Shown piece after piece: positions 17,267-25,827 of a stretch of 64,000 bases of DNA. The stretch lies in the NCBI GenBank assembly GCA_017629985.1, contig JAGBWD010000034.1, forward strand, positions 62,001 through 126,000. The letters are read 5' to 3'. How positions within the stretch are numbered: the first letter of the stretch is position 1; the number at the start of each line of letters is the position of its first letter. Source of the DNA: Alistipes sp. (lineage in GTDB: Bacteria; Bacteroidota; Bacteroidia; Bacteroidales; Rikenellaceae). Position numbers and translations under genes: made by a program. Below the pieces are notes generated by a model. It did no database searches. It saw nothing but the letters and a program-made list of their open reading frames with translations, and had not been told where the DNA came from.

Positions 17267-18292
17267 TTATAGTGCGCTCTCGAACTGGTTTAGGAAGCGA
17301 ACGTCATTCTCAAAATATAGACGAAGGTCGCCAACGCCATACTTAAGCATTGCGATACGCTCAATACCCATACCAAATGCGAATCCCGAGAACTCATTAG
17401 GGTCGATATTGTTGTACTTCAAGACATTTGGGTCTACCATACCGCAACCCATAATCTCCAACCATCCTGTACCCTTACATACTCCACAGCCCTTACCGCC
17501 ACATATAGAGCATGAAACATCCACCTCGGCAGATGGCTCTGTGAATGGGAAGTATGATGGACGCATACGAATCTGTGCCTGCTCACCGAAAAGCTCCTTT
17601 GCGAAGTATAGTAGCGACTGCTTCATGTCGGCAAACGACACGTTACGATCTATATACAAGCCCTCAATCTGGTGGAAGATGCAGTGTGCGCGATATGATA
17701 TAGCCTCGTTACGGAATACGCGGCCAGGGCATATAACGCGAATAGGGGGCTTCTGTCGCTCCATGGTACGCACCTGAATAGATGAGGTGTGTGTGCGGAG
17801 TACCACATCAGGGTTGCTCTCGATGAAGAATGTATCCTGCATGTCGCGAGCTGGATGCTCGGGTGGGAAGTTAAGTGCCGAGAACACATGCCAGTCATCC
17901 TCAATCTCTGGGCCATCAGCTACGGTATATCCTAGGCGTGAGAAGATGCTCTCTATCTCCTGCTTTACGATAGATATAGGGTGACGAGAGCCTACCGACT
18001 CTGTGGAGCCTGGGCGTGTCATATCGTCAATCTTTGCGGCGTTCATAGCTGCGGCGTTACCAATCTCCTCCTTGAGGGTGTTGATACGCTCTGTAGCTAC
18101 ATTCTTAAGGTGGTTTAGACGCTGTCCTAGCTCACGTTTTTCTGCTGCAGGGACACTCTTAAACTCCTCCATAAGTGCGCCAAGCGCACCCTTCTTACCG
18201 AGAATCTTAATGCGGAATGCCTCAACATCTGCACTATTTTGAGGTGTAAATGCCTCAATTTCGGCTAAAAGTTCTTCGATTTTGTTAATCAT
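17267..18292 (-). CDS. pheS: Phenylalanyl-tRNA synthetase alpha subunit
   Basis: PheS is the catalytic alpha subunit of the alpha2-beta2 class II enzyme that charges tRNA-Phe. From the ATG at 18292 the product has 341 residues: an N-terminal coiled-coil tRNA-binding arm (about 1-85), then the class II core with motif 2 (FRNEAISYRAHCIFHQIEGL) and motif 3 (GFAFGMGIERIAMLKYG), the latter ending near the C-terminus. A cysteine-rich CSICGGKGCGVCKGTGW insert lies between them, as in many bacterial PheS. The frame extends to 18367, but those codons overlap the promoter region and are unrelated to the family. pheT is not adjacent. The promoter region is shared with the divergent patatin gene. Confidence 0.96.
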   Translation of the reverse strand: MINKIEELLAEIEAFTPQNSADVEAFRIKILGKKGALGALMEEFKSVPAAEKRELGQRLNHLKNVATERINTLKEEIGNAAAMNAAKIDDMTRPGSTESVGSRHPISIVKQEIESIFSRLGYTVADGPEIEDDWHVFSALNFPPEHPARDMQDTFFIESNPDVVLRTHTSSIQVRTMERQKPPIRVICPGRVFRNEAISYRAHCIFHQIEGLYIDRNVSFADMKQSLLYFAKELFGEQAQIRMRPSYFPFTEPSAEVDVSCSICGGKGCGVCKGTGWLEIMGCGMVDPNVLKYNNIDPNEFSGFAFGMGIERIAMLKYGVGDLRLYFENDVRFLNQFESAL

Positions 18293-18304
18293 ATATCGTT
18301 CTAA

Positions 18305-18335
18305 TTGTTTATGACGAATAATTATACTAACTTTG
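18305..18335 (+). promoter_or_regulatory. Promoter for the patatin/barrel gene
   Basis: TAACTTTG at 18328-18335 matches TAnnTTTG; TTGT at 18305-18308 is a reasonable -33 with a 19-nt spacer. The predicted start near 18341 gives a leader of about 47 nt. Confidence 0.6.
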
Positions 18336-18364
18336 TTAGTGCAAATACGCACATATTCAACGTA

Positions 18365-18394
18365 CAAAGTTACTAATATTTTTAGAATATGAAA
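18365..18394 (-). promoter_or_regulatory. Promoter for pheS
   Basis: The minus strand reads TAACTTTG at 18372-18365, with TTTC about 18 nt upstream. The predicted start near 18359 lies to the right of the opposing patatin start, so the two 5' leaders would overlap by roughly 18 nt. Confidence 0.6.
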
Positions 18395-20668
18395 AGGTTT
18401 TTCGCTATAATAATCACCTTTTTAATGCTCTTTCCGACATTCGTCACAGCGCAAAGTGTTGGTGTGGTGATGAGTGGAGGAGGTGCCAAGGGTCTATATC
18501 ATATTGGCGTGTTACGCGCCTTGGAGGAGAATGGTATTCCCATAGATTATATTTCGGGTACCTCCATGGGTTCTATAATTGGTGGTCTCTATGCCTCGGG
18601 ATATACCATTGAGGAGATGGAGGAGATAGCCCTTTCTGGCGATTTGGAGCGATGGGTGAGTGGCCGTATCGACCCCAAGCATAGCTACTACTACATCAAT
18701 AAGGAGCGATTGTCGAGCATGATACGTGTGCCTATTGGTAGTGGTATGGATTCGCACCGCAGACGTGTGGAACTCCCTGGTGCTGTGATGAATACTGCCG
18801 AGATAGATATCGCCCTAAACAACTACTTTGCCCCAGCTACTGCAGCCTCGAGAGGCAATTTCGATAGCCTTATGATACCCTATACATGTATCGCCACCGA
18901 CATCTACAACCATCGTGCTGTGGAGCTACGTAGTGGAGATTTGGCACGTGCCATACGCGCCTCGATGGCGATTCCCGTAGCCTTTCCACCAATCACGATA
19001 GACTCGGTGCTTATGTGTGACGGTGGCTGCTACGATAACTTCCCTTGGCGAAGCCTCGATAAGACATTTCACCCCGATATTCTCATAGGTGTTAGTTGCA
19101 CGCGTACCGATTCAAACCTCCCCAATGATGCAACGGTGGTGGAGCAGCTCATGTCGCTTATTACTATGCCCTCCGATTTTGATATGCCTAAAGATCGCTC
19201 GGTGCTTATAAATCGTATTGTAGATGTTTCGATGCTCGATTTTTCAAGTGCTGCAGATGTGATGGCGCAGGGATATAACGATGCTCTCGCTGTTATTCCC
19301 GAGATTAAGGCGTTGGTATCTCGTAAAATGAGTGACGAGGAGTATGCCAAGCGCCGTAGGGAGTTCCGCAGCCGCTTCCCCGAGGGCAAGATGGGTGTGC
19401 TAACTGTCAAAGGTATAAACGAGGATCAGCAGGAGGTTATATCACGCATGATGAATATTGGTAGTGAGCGTAGAAGCCGTGCTGGAGAGGAGGCTATGCT
19501 CATGGATGATTTTGGCGATAACTACCTCTCTATGTTGGTCAATGGTAGTATGCGTGGTGACTTTCCTACTTTCACATTCAACGATAAGGAGCAGGAGTAC
19601 GATGTAACATTGCCGTTGAGAGTTCGTCCGAGGTTTGACATAGCCATAGGAGGTAATATCTCCTCTACGGCATTCAACCAGGCATACATAGGCCTTAACT
19701 ATCTCAAGTTTGGCAAGCTTTCGCAGAGTGTATCCTTGGATATCTTATTGGGTCCGGTATACTCCTTGGCACGTCTTAAGGGTCGTACCACGCTTATCTA
19801 CGATGCTCCATTATATTTCGACTATGCCTATAATTTCAACATCCGCAATACGTTAAGTGGTAATTTTGGAAATCTTACCGAGGTGGATAACTCCGAGCAA
19901 ATACGAATGATGGAGAACTTCATTTCGTTGGCTACGGGTACGGCATTCGAGCGTAAGAGCGTTGCGGAGCTTCGCTTAAACATAGGCTTGGATAGCTATA
20001 GATATGCCGTTGATGAGAAGTCGGAGCGTCTATATACCAATTTTCACTATATAGCTCCTGCGATAATCATTGAGCGTTCATCTCTCAACAAAGATCTTTT
20101 TCCTACAAAGGGTCTTCACTTTGTTGCCTCGGCGATATATGTCTATGGACGCGATAGGAATAAGAATACCGAGGTGGTATCTGCTGCTAAATCAGATATG
20201 ATACGAAAGTGGTGGGGTACGAAATTTCAACTAGAACACTACATCCCGATTATCCCACGCGAGACATTTACGCTAGGATACGATTTTGAGTGTGTCTTTA
20301 CCACTCACCCACAGTTTGATACTCATGAGGCTACGATGCTCTCATCGCCTCTTTATGCGCCGTTGCTCCACTCACGTATGATATATATGCCCGAGTTTCG
20401 AGCGCGTAGGTATGTGGGCTTTGGACTTATGCCTACGGTACGTATCTACAAGAATTTGTATGCTCGCTTGAGTGTTCATGCCATGGCCCGAGATAGATTC
20501 GAAGGCAGGGTCATGCACTATATGTCCGACTTGTCGTTTATCTATCACACTCCGATAGGTCCTGTGAGCTTGGCCCTTACGAAGTATAACATGCACAATA
20601 ACAAGAATTTCTATCTAACATTTAACTTCGGCTACGCTATCTTCGGTCGCAAGGGCTTGTATTATTAG
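18389..20668 (+). CDS. Patatin-like phospholipase fused to an outer-membrane beta-barrel
   Basis: A 759-residue secreted protein with signal peptide (1-21), an N-terminal patatin (PNPLA) lipase domain, a short POTRA-like linker (about 330-400) and a C-terminal BamA/Omp85-like barrel of about 350 residues ending in an aromatic-terminated strand (GRKGLYY). The patatin site is complete: oxyanion loop GGGAKG, nucleophile elbow GTSMG (Ser59) and the catalytic Asp in DGG near residue 211. This architecture is that of PlpD-like type Vd autotransporters and of Bacteroidota RssA-barrel proteins, with the lipase at the cell surface or in the periplasm. It is likely a phospholipase; the substrate is unknown. 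Its 3' end overlaps the convergent gene below by 54 nt. Confidence 0.9.
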   Translation: MKRFFAIIITFLMLFPTFVTAQSVGVVMSGGGAKGLYHIGVLRALEENGIPIDYISGTSMGSIIGGLYASGYTIEEMEEIALSGDLERWVSGRIDPKHSYYYINKERLSSMIRVPIGSGMDSHRRRVELPGAVMNTAEIDIALNNYFAPATAASRGNFDSLMIPYTCIATDIYNHRAVELRSGDLARAIRASMAIPVAFPPITIDSVLMCDGGCYDNFPWRSLDKTFHPDILIGVSCTRTDSNLPNDATVVEQLMSLITMPSDFDMPKDRSVLINRIVDVSMLDFSSAADVMAQGYNDALAVIPEIKALVSRKMSDEEYAKRRREFRSRFPEGKMGVLTVKGINEDQQEVISRMMNIGSERRSRAGEEAMLMDDFGDNYLSMLVNGSMRGDFPTFTFNDKEQEYDVTLPLRVRPRFDIAIGGNISSTAFNQAYIGLNYLKFGKLSQSVSLDILLGPVYSLARLKGRTTLIYDAPLYFDYAYNFNIRNTLSGNFGNLTEVDNSEQIRMMENFISLATGTAFERKSVAELRLNIGLDSYRYAVDEKSERLYTNFHYIAPAIIIERSSLNKDLFPTKGLHFVASAIYVYGRDRNKNTEVVSAAKSDMIRKWWGTKFQLEHYIPIIPRETFTLGYDFECVFTTHPQFDTHEATMLSSPLYAPLLHSRMIYMPEFRARRYVGFGLMPTVRIYKNLYARLSVHAMARDRFEGRVMHYMSDLSFIYHTPIGPVSLALTKYNMHNNKNFYLTFNFGYAIFGRKGLYY

Positions 20669-21454
20669 CTCCTTGAGGTTGGGGATATTATAGCTTATAT
20701 GGTTGATGTGAGAGGCTATATCATAATGTGCTTTATCGCCAACCTTTAGGAGTCTTCTCTTTGCGATGTCTAAAGCCCTATATGAGTTCTCCACAGTGAG
20801 GTCATCAAGAAGTATTAGAGGAATCTCCTCGTTCATCTTTGCGTAGCTGCTTATCGCGGCCAGAATGGTAGATATTATAGCAATGGAGTAGTCGTCTACA
20901 TCGCTCGAAGGGTGTAGCATGGCGCGAAAGGGGTGTGAGAATGGTTGCTTGCCGTAGTTCCGAGTGCGCCCTCTGTTCTCATTGTTATACCACATAATCT
21001 CGTCATCTACTAGTGTCATCACGCCCTCGTTTAGCACTATATTGTCGGGTGATATGTCACCATGAGGAACCCCCGACAGTAATCTCTCTAGGGCCATGGT
21101 GTCAAAGGCGTGGCTTAAAGTTTTGTAGTTGCAGTTGCCACTGTTTAATGCTATGTCGAGGGGTGAGCCACATTGCCATCTACGTATTATACACTGCGCC
21201 ATGTACCGTTCTCCCGATATGGTAGATATATCTATTGATGAGATAGTTATGTTATTATTATACTTTGATATATCCACCTCTTTATAGAAGCACTTAAGAA
21301 GAAAGTCGCCCTCGATGCCATCTATTTGACATCGAGCGGCGACACTATTACTTCCTGTGATTATGCTATCAGCGAATAGATTAAGTGTACCTATACCCTC
21401 AATGTATAATTGTGGATTATGGAGTACATTAATAATGTCTATCGCTGTAATCAC
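20615..21454 (-). CDS. Degenerate protein-kinase-like fold protein
   Basis: A 279-residue protein of no named family I can recognise, but with an eroded kinase pattern: a candidate ATP-site lysine at Lys54 (FLLKCFYKE), a catalytic-loop-like HGDISPDN at 131-138, and LVDDE at 148-152 where the metal-binding DFG would be. After it, a HPSSDVDDYS segment resembles the helix-F region of kinases and aminoglycoside-phosphotransferase folds. The Asp and Asn of the catalytic loop are kept, so activity is possible. No signal peptide or membrane segment is evident. Its ATG lies 1 nt past the pepD stop, implying coupling to the moxR/bat/pepD run. The last 54 nt overlap the 3' end of the convergent patatin gene. 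The kinase-like fold is inferred from motifs only. Confidence 0.6.
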   Translation of the reverse strand: MITAIDIINVLHNPQLYIEGIGTLNLFADSIITGSNSVAARCQIDGIEGDFLLKCFYKEVDISKYNNNITISSIDISTISGERYMAQCIIRRWQCGSPLDIALNSGNCNYKTLSHAFDTMALERLLSGVPHGDISPDNIVLNEGVMTLVDDEIMWYNNENRGRTRNYGKQPFSHPFRAMLHPSSDVDDYSIAIISTILAAISSYAKMNEEIPLILLDDLTVENSYRALDIAKRRLLKVGDKAHYDIASHINHISYNIPNLKELIIQALATEDSVAEVKC

Positions 21455-21455
21455 A

Positions 21456-22910
21456 TTACTGGATACGCTTTAGAAGCTCTACAAGCAACTTCCAGAACTT
21501 ATCTACGGTAGCAATCTCAAGACGCTCATCTGGAGAGTGAACACCACGAAGTGTTGGGCCAAATGATACCATCTCGAGGTGTGGGTATTTCTCGAGGAAC
21601 AAGCCACACTCCAAGCCTGCATGTATAGCGCGAACCTTTGGCTCCTGGGCAAAGAGGTCACGATAGCACTGTACGGTCTCTGTTAGGAGCTTTGACTCTG
21701 GGTTTGGCGCCCAACCAGGGTAGCCGTCAGAGTGTTCTACATCGAATCCAGAGAGGTAGAATACCGACTCTATGGTCTGAGCGGCATATAGCTTTGCGCT
21801 CTCCACCGATGAGCGCTGCGATGTAGTAACCTTAACCTCATCGTTCTCGGTGTCAAACTTCACAGATGCGAGGTTTGATGATGTCTCAACAAGACCTGGC
21901 ATAGCGAAAGACATGCCTAGGACACCATTAGGAAGACCTACAAGGGCAAGCAACAAGTAGCAAAGGTCATCGTTAGACATCACCTTTTTAGGTCTCTCGG
22001 CATCGGTCACAGCAAAGCGCATGCGTGGCTCGGTATGTTTGAACTCCTCCATCATCATCTGACCAAACTCCAAGTAACGCTCCTCGAAGTCCTCCACAGA
22101 CTCTGCAGGAACACCCACAATGGCAAATGCCTCACGAGGTATGGCGTTACGGAGGTTACCGCCATTGAAGTCTGCCAAAACAACCTGGAACTTATCTATA
22201 GCGTTGTAGAGGAATCGTGCCAAGAGCTTGTTAGAGTTTGCGCGACCCTTATCAATATCATCTCCAGAGTGACCACCGAGAAGGTCGCCAATCTCAAGAC
22301 GTACAAAGGCATAACCCTCTGGAGTCTCCTCGCTCTCATAATCCATGGTTGCTACGGTGTCAATACCACCTGCGCAGCCGATGAATAGCTCTCCCTCATC
22401 CTCCGAGTCGAGGTTTACAAGATACTTACCAGTAAGCATGCCCTCACCAAGGCCAAAGGCTCCTGTAAGACCTGTCTCCTCATCAACAGTAAATAGGGCC
22501 TCGATAGCTGGATGCTCAAGTGTAGTGTCAAGAAGCACTGCCAAGGCTGCAGCCATACCAATACCGCAGTCAGCACCAAGTGTAGTACCCTTTGCCTTTA
22601 CCCACTCACCATCAATCCATGTCTCGATAGGGTCGTTCTCGAAGTCAAACTCCACGTTAGAGTTCTTCTCACATACCATATCCATATGCGACTGAAGGAT
22701 CACCGCAGGGCGATTCTCGTAACCTGCAGTAGCTGGCTTACGCATCACCACGTTTCCAGTCTCATCAGTCTGATATTCGATATTATGCTTCTTGGCAAAC
22801 TCTACCAACCACGCAATAATCTTCTCCTCCTTCTTTGAAGGGCGTGGAACACGAGTGATATCATCAAACTGCTCCCAAATAAGTTTTGGCTCTAAATCTC
22901 TAATAGTCAT
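21456..22910 (-). CDS. pepD: Aminoacyl-histidine dipeptidase (PepD, M20 family)
   Basis: PepD is a zinc-dependent cytosolic dipeptidase (beta-Ala-His/Xaa-His dipeptidase) that recycles short peptides. From the ATG at 22910 the product is 484 residues, the typical PepD length. M20 features are visible: QSHMDMVCEK with the metal His and Asp, LGADCGIGMA, and the general-base pair in TVDEETGLTGAF, followed by the dimerisation (lid) domain and a C-terminal return to the catalytic fold (EMVSFGPTLRGVHSPDE). The frame opens earlier at 22952, but that would overlap batB and adds 14 unrelated residues. It sits between batB and the kinase-like gene in the same direction. Confidence 0.93.
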   Translation of the reverse strand: MTIRDLEPKLIWEQFDDITRVPRPSKKEEKIIAWLVEFAKKHNIEYQTDETGNVVMRKPATAGYENRPAVILQSHMDMVCEKNSNVEFDFENDPIETWIDGEWVKAKGTTLGADCGIGMAAALAVLLDTTLEHPAIEALFTVDEETGLTGAFGLGEGMLTGKYLVNLDSEDEGELFIGCAGGIDTVATMDYESEETPEGYAFVRLEIGDLLGGHSGDDIDKGRANSNKLLARFLYNAIDKFQVVLADFNGGNLRNAIPREAFAIVGVPAESVEDFEERYLEFGQMMMEEFKHTEPRMRFAVTDAERPKKVMSNDDLCYLLLALVGLPNGVLGMSFAMPGLVETSSNLASVKFDTENDEVKVTTSQRSSVESAKLYAAQTIESVFYLSGFDVEHSDGYPGWAPNPESKLLTETVQCYRDLFAQEPKVRAIHAGLECGLFLEKYPHLEMVSFGPTLRGVHSPDERLEIATVDKFWKLLVELLKRIQ

Positions 22911-22941
22911 AACTTTAAGTTTTAAGTAGTTTATTATAGTT

Positions 22942-23979
22942 TTATCTTTCAAATATCTTTACACCCTTAAGCAGAGGATTGCGGCGCTCGAGGATGAGCA
23001 TCTCCACTACAAGAAGCAACAACGCTACGCCGAGGAACCACTGATACTGTTCGTCATACTCCTCGAAGGTTATTGTAGATAGCTCTGTTGCCTCCATCTC
23101 ATCAAGACGTGCAATAATCTCCTCAAGTCCGAAGCTGTCGTTACGCGAGCGTGTGTATATGCCTCCCGTCGCCGCGGTAACACTCTCAAGTAGTGGCTCA
23201 CCAAGCTTTGTCACCACCATCTTACCCTCCTCATCCTCGAGATGCACACCATCAATCTTTAGTGGCGTACCCTCTGGGGTTCCTATGCCTATGGCGCATA
23301 TCATCACCCCTTCGGCTTTAGCCTGCTCTATTGCTGCTTCGGTACTTTGGTCGTGGCCCTCACCATCGGTGATGAGGATTATCACGCGGCTCTTGGTATG
23401 TTGTGTGCTACGTGTGAAGGAGAGGAGTGCCACCTCCAGCGCCTTGCCGATGTTTGTTCCCTGCTCGGCAATGAGGTCGGGCGATAGTCGCTTTGTCACC
23501 GACTCTGCCATCTTATAATCTCCCGTGATGGGTAGAAGCACCTCCGCCTCATCTGCGAAGGCTACGATGCCTATACGGTCGTTGTTCATGCGCTCCACAA
23601 GGCGTGTTATAGCGTAGCGTGTGCGCGCCATACGGCTTGGCGTAACATCCTCGGCGAGCATCGAGTTTGAGACATCCACCACAAGCACTATCTCGCGGCC
23701 TTGACTCTCCACCGTGCGTAGCTTCGACCCTGTCTGTGGGCGTGCCAGAGCTATAGTTAGGAATCCTAGCGCTAGGGTGAGCAGTGATATCTTTATCCAT
23801 CCGCGCAACGAGGAGTAGTTGGGCATGAGCTTTAGAAGTGTTGCTTCGTTACCAAACTTACGCAACTTACGCTTGGCATAGAGCCTCAACATCCAGTAGA
23901 GGAGTGGCAGCGCGGCGACTACTATAAGTAGCCATAGCCACTCTGGCGCTCCAAAGGTAAATATATCGGTTTTGGTCAT
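22942..23979 (-). CDS. batB: BatB-like von Willebrand A domain membrane protein
   Basis: A 345-residue inner-membrane protein with two N-terminal transmembrane helices (about 12-35 and 60-80), a vWA domain with the metal-ion-dependent adhesion motif DVSNS (Asp102-Ser106), and a C-terminal helix (about 315-335). In Bacteroides the Bat proteins were linked to aerotolerance; with MoxR and DUF58 they probably form a chaperone-like assembly at the membrane and in the periplasm. It follows batA by 23 nt and is followed by pepD after about 31 nt. The ordering relative to BatA supports BatB rather than a second BatA. Confidence 0.88.
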   Translation of the reverse strand: MTKTDIFTFGAPEWLWLLIVVAALPLLYWMLRLYAKRKLRKFGNEATLLKLMPNYSSLRGWIKISLLTLALGFLTIALARPQTGSKLRTVESQGREIVLVVDVSNSMLAEDVTPSRMARTRYAITRLVERMNNDRIGIVAFADEAEVLLPITGDYKMAESVTKRLSPDLIAEQGTNIGKALEVALLSFTRSTQHTKSRVIILITDGEGHDQSTEAAIEQAKAEGVMICAIGIGTPEGTPLKIDGVHLEDEEGKMVVTKLGEPLLESVTAATGGIYTRSRNDSFGLEEIIARLDEMEATELSTITFEEYDEQYQWFLGVALLLLVVEMLILERRNPLLKGVKIFER

Positions 23980-24002
23980 TGCTGTTCTATTTTTTGTAAC
24001 TA

Positions 24003-24986
24003 TTACATTGGCAGGCGGTTAAGCACCATGCGAGCCATTAAAAACTCTGCGGCTAGGAGTATCAGCGCCAGCAGCAGCCATCCCATATACAACTCATTGT
24101 AAGATGTATAATGTGTAATCTCCACCTTGCTCTTCTCCAACTCATTAATTTGAGCATATATCTCCTTGAGTGCCTTGTTGTCCGATGCTCTAAAGTATTG
24201 GCCATTTGTCTTTGCCGCTATCTCACGTAGCAGGGCCTCGTCAATCTCCACATCTGCCATCACGTATGTCATATTTCCAAATGGGTCATACGCCGGCATA
24301 GGGGCCTTGTCGCGGCTACCCACGCCAATAGTATATACCTTTATTCCAAGGTCCTGTGCTATATCTGCTGCCATGATAGGGGATATCTGACCGCGGTTGT
24401 TCACGCCATCCGTTAGTAGTATCACCACCTTTGACTTTGCGCCACTCTCGCGCAGACGGTTTATCGCCGTAGCAAGGCCATTGCCTATTGCTGTGCCATC
24501 CTCCACCACGCCGCTGCGTAGTCGCGAGAGCATAGTACCTACGGAGGCCTGGTCGGAGGTTAGAGGACACTGCGTGAAGGCCTCTCCAGCAAAGGCAACT
24601 ACAGATATTCGGTCTCCGGTGCGCTCTGCAACAAACTCTGTGGCTAGCTGTTTTGCTGCCGAGAGACGGTCTGGTGTGAAGTCTCGGGCGAGCATCGACC
24701 CAGATATATCCATTGCAATAACAATGTCGATACCCTCTGTTGTTGTCTCCTCCTCGTGGTTTACCTCTACGGGGCGCGCCAGCGCTATGATTATCGCGGC
24801 GAGGGCTGCGATGCGCAACACTATAGGCGTATGACGTAGCCAGTAGCGTAGGGTACGTGGTGCCTTGCGCGAGCCTGTTGTAGAGACGATAATCGTGGCA
24901 CGGCCTCTTCCAACAAGGATGTAGTATACCACGGCAAGAGGTATAATCACCAATAGGTAGAGTATGTTTGTGTTTAGAAACTCCAT
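24003..24986 (-). CDS. batA: BatA-like von Willebrand A domain membrane protein
   Basis: A 327-residue protein with two N-terminal membrane helices (about 7-25 and 54-70), a vWA domain with an intact MIDAS motif DISGS (Asp93-Ser97) and conserved downstream Thr and Asp (LLTDGVNN), and one C-terminal helix (about 303-320). BatA is the usual first vWA member of the Bacteroides aerotolerance (bat) locus. The gene is 1 nt from the upstream TPR gene's stop and 23 nt from batB, so the set is cotranscribed from the moxR promoter. Its biochemical role is unproven; MoxR-vWA pairs in other bacteria act as metal-insertion or assembly chaperones. Confidence 0.9.
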   Translation of the reverse strand: MEFLNTNILYLLVIIPLAVVYYILVGRGRATIIVSTTGSRKAPRTLRYWLRHTPIVLRIAALAAIIIALARPVEVNHEEETTTEGIDIVIAMDISGSMLARDFTPDRLSAAKQLATEFVAERTGDRISVVAFAGEAFTQCPLTSDQASVGTMLSRLRSGVVEDGTAIGNGLATAINRLRESGAKSKVVILLTDGVNNRGQISPIMAADIAQDLGIKVYTIGVGSRDKAPMPAYDPFGNMTYVMADVEIDEALLREIAAKTNGQYFRASDNKALKEIYAQINELEKSKVEITHYTSYNELYMGWLLLALILLAAEFLMARMVLNRLPM

Positions 24987-24987
24987 A

Positions 24988-25827
24988 TTACCAATTCTTT
25001 TTACCAGGTATTACCAACGCCTTTTTCTTATCTTTTAGCTTATCTTGAGTCTTATCCTCCTGTGCCTGTATAGCATCGAGCATACGCTCCTTATCGCTAT
25101 TTAGCTGTTGAGGGTTATCCTGTTGAGGTTGCTCTTGAGGCTCCTCCTTATTTTGCTCCTCGTCACTCTTATTTTGCTCCTGATTCTGCTCCTGATTTTG
25201 ATTCTCGTTATTTTGGTTCTGCTGGTTTTGCTGGTTGTTATTATCGTTATTTTGCTGGTTGTTATTCTGTTGATTATTATCCTGTTGGTTATTTTGATTT
25301 TGGTTATTATCCTGATTGTCGTTTTGCTGTTGCTGGCTACGTTTCTGGTCTACGATACGCTTTGTTAGCACATAGTTGTACTTTGTCTCCTTATCCTCGG
25401 GATTTAGGCGCAACGACTCACGGAAGGTGTTTAGTGCCGCCTCAAACTTCTGCTCATTGAAGAGGCTCTCTCCGAGGTTTCGTAGCACTTCGGCACGCTG
25501 CTTCTTAGTGAGAAGTGTATCTGCGGCGATATCCTCATACATCCTATATGTATGCTCGGCAAGGAGCGTAGAGTCCTCGGGTGTTGCACGGCGTAGCTGG
25601 TGGTGTGCATTGGCACGATTGTATAGTGCCTCATAGTTTGTAGAGTCATGCTCTAGGGCGCTATTATATCGGTTGAAACTTGTGCGGAAGTTATTTTTGA
25701 CAAAGTTTCTATTTCCCTCACGCACCAAGCCTCGCTCACGAAGATACTGTGCTTCCACCGTGGTTGTGCCACATAGCAGCGCTACCATTATCATCACCAC
25801 CGCGCCTATGTATTTGTAGTTGTTCAT
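24988..25827 (-). CDS. BatC-like TPR protein with a Gln/Asn-rich tract
   Basis: A 279-residue exported protein: signal peptide (about 1-26), two or three TPR units (about 30-155), then an extreme Gln/Asn-rich stretch (about 165-220), an acidic Glu/Gln part and a basic C-terminus (KDKLKDKKK-like). The TPR plus low-complexity layout matches BatC of the bat locus, though here it precedes batA instead of following batB. The ATG overlaps the previous stop by 1 nt (TAATG). The repeat tract (25168-25335) is built from degenerate CAA/AAT-type codons and is likely length-variable between strains. BatC assignment is by layout and context, not by a catalytic signature. Confidence 0.78.
   Translation of the reverse strand: MNNYKYIGAVVMIMVALLCGTTTVEAQYLRERGLVREGNRNFVKNNFRTSFNRYNSALEHDSTNYEALYNRANAHHQLRRATPEDSTLLAEHTYRMYEDIAADTLLTKKQRAEVLRNLGESLFNEQKFEAALNTFRESLRLNPEDKETKYNYVLTKRIVDQKRSQQQQNDNQDNNQNQNNQQDNNQQNNNQQNNDNNNQQNQQNQNNENQNQEQNQEQNKSDEEQNKEEPQEQPQQDNPQQLNSDKERMLDAIQAQEDKTQDKLKDKKKALVIPGKKNW

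Noticed and set aside
25108..25368. Leu/Ile/Val-rich frame opposite the BatC-like gene, looking like a membrane protein
   Set aside because: It is the reverse reading of the Gln/Asn tract; hydrophobicity is an artefact of complementing CAA/AAT codons.
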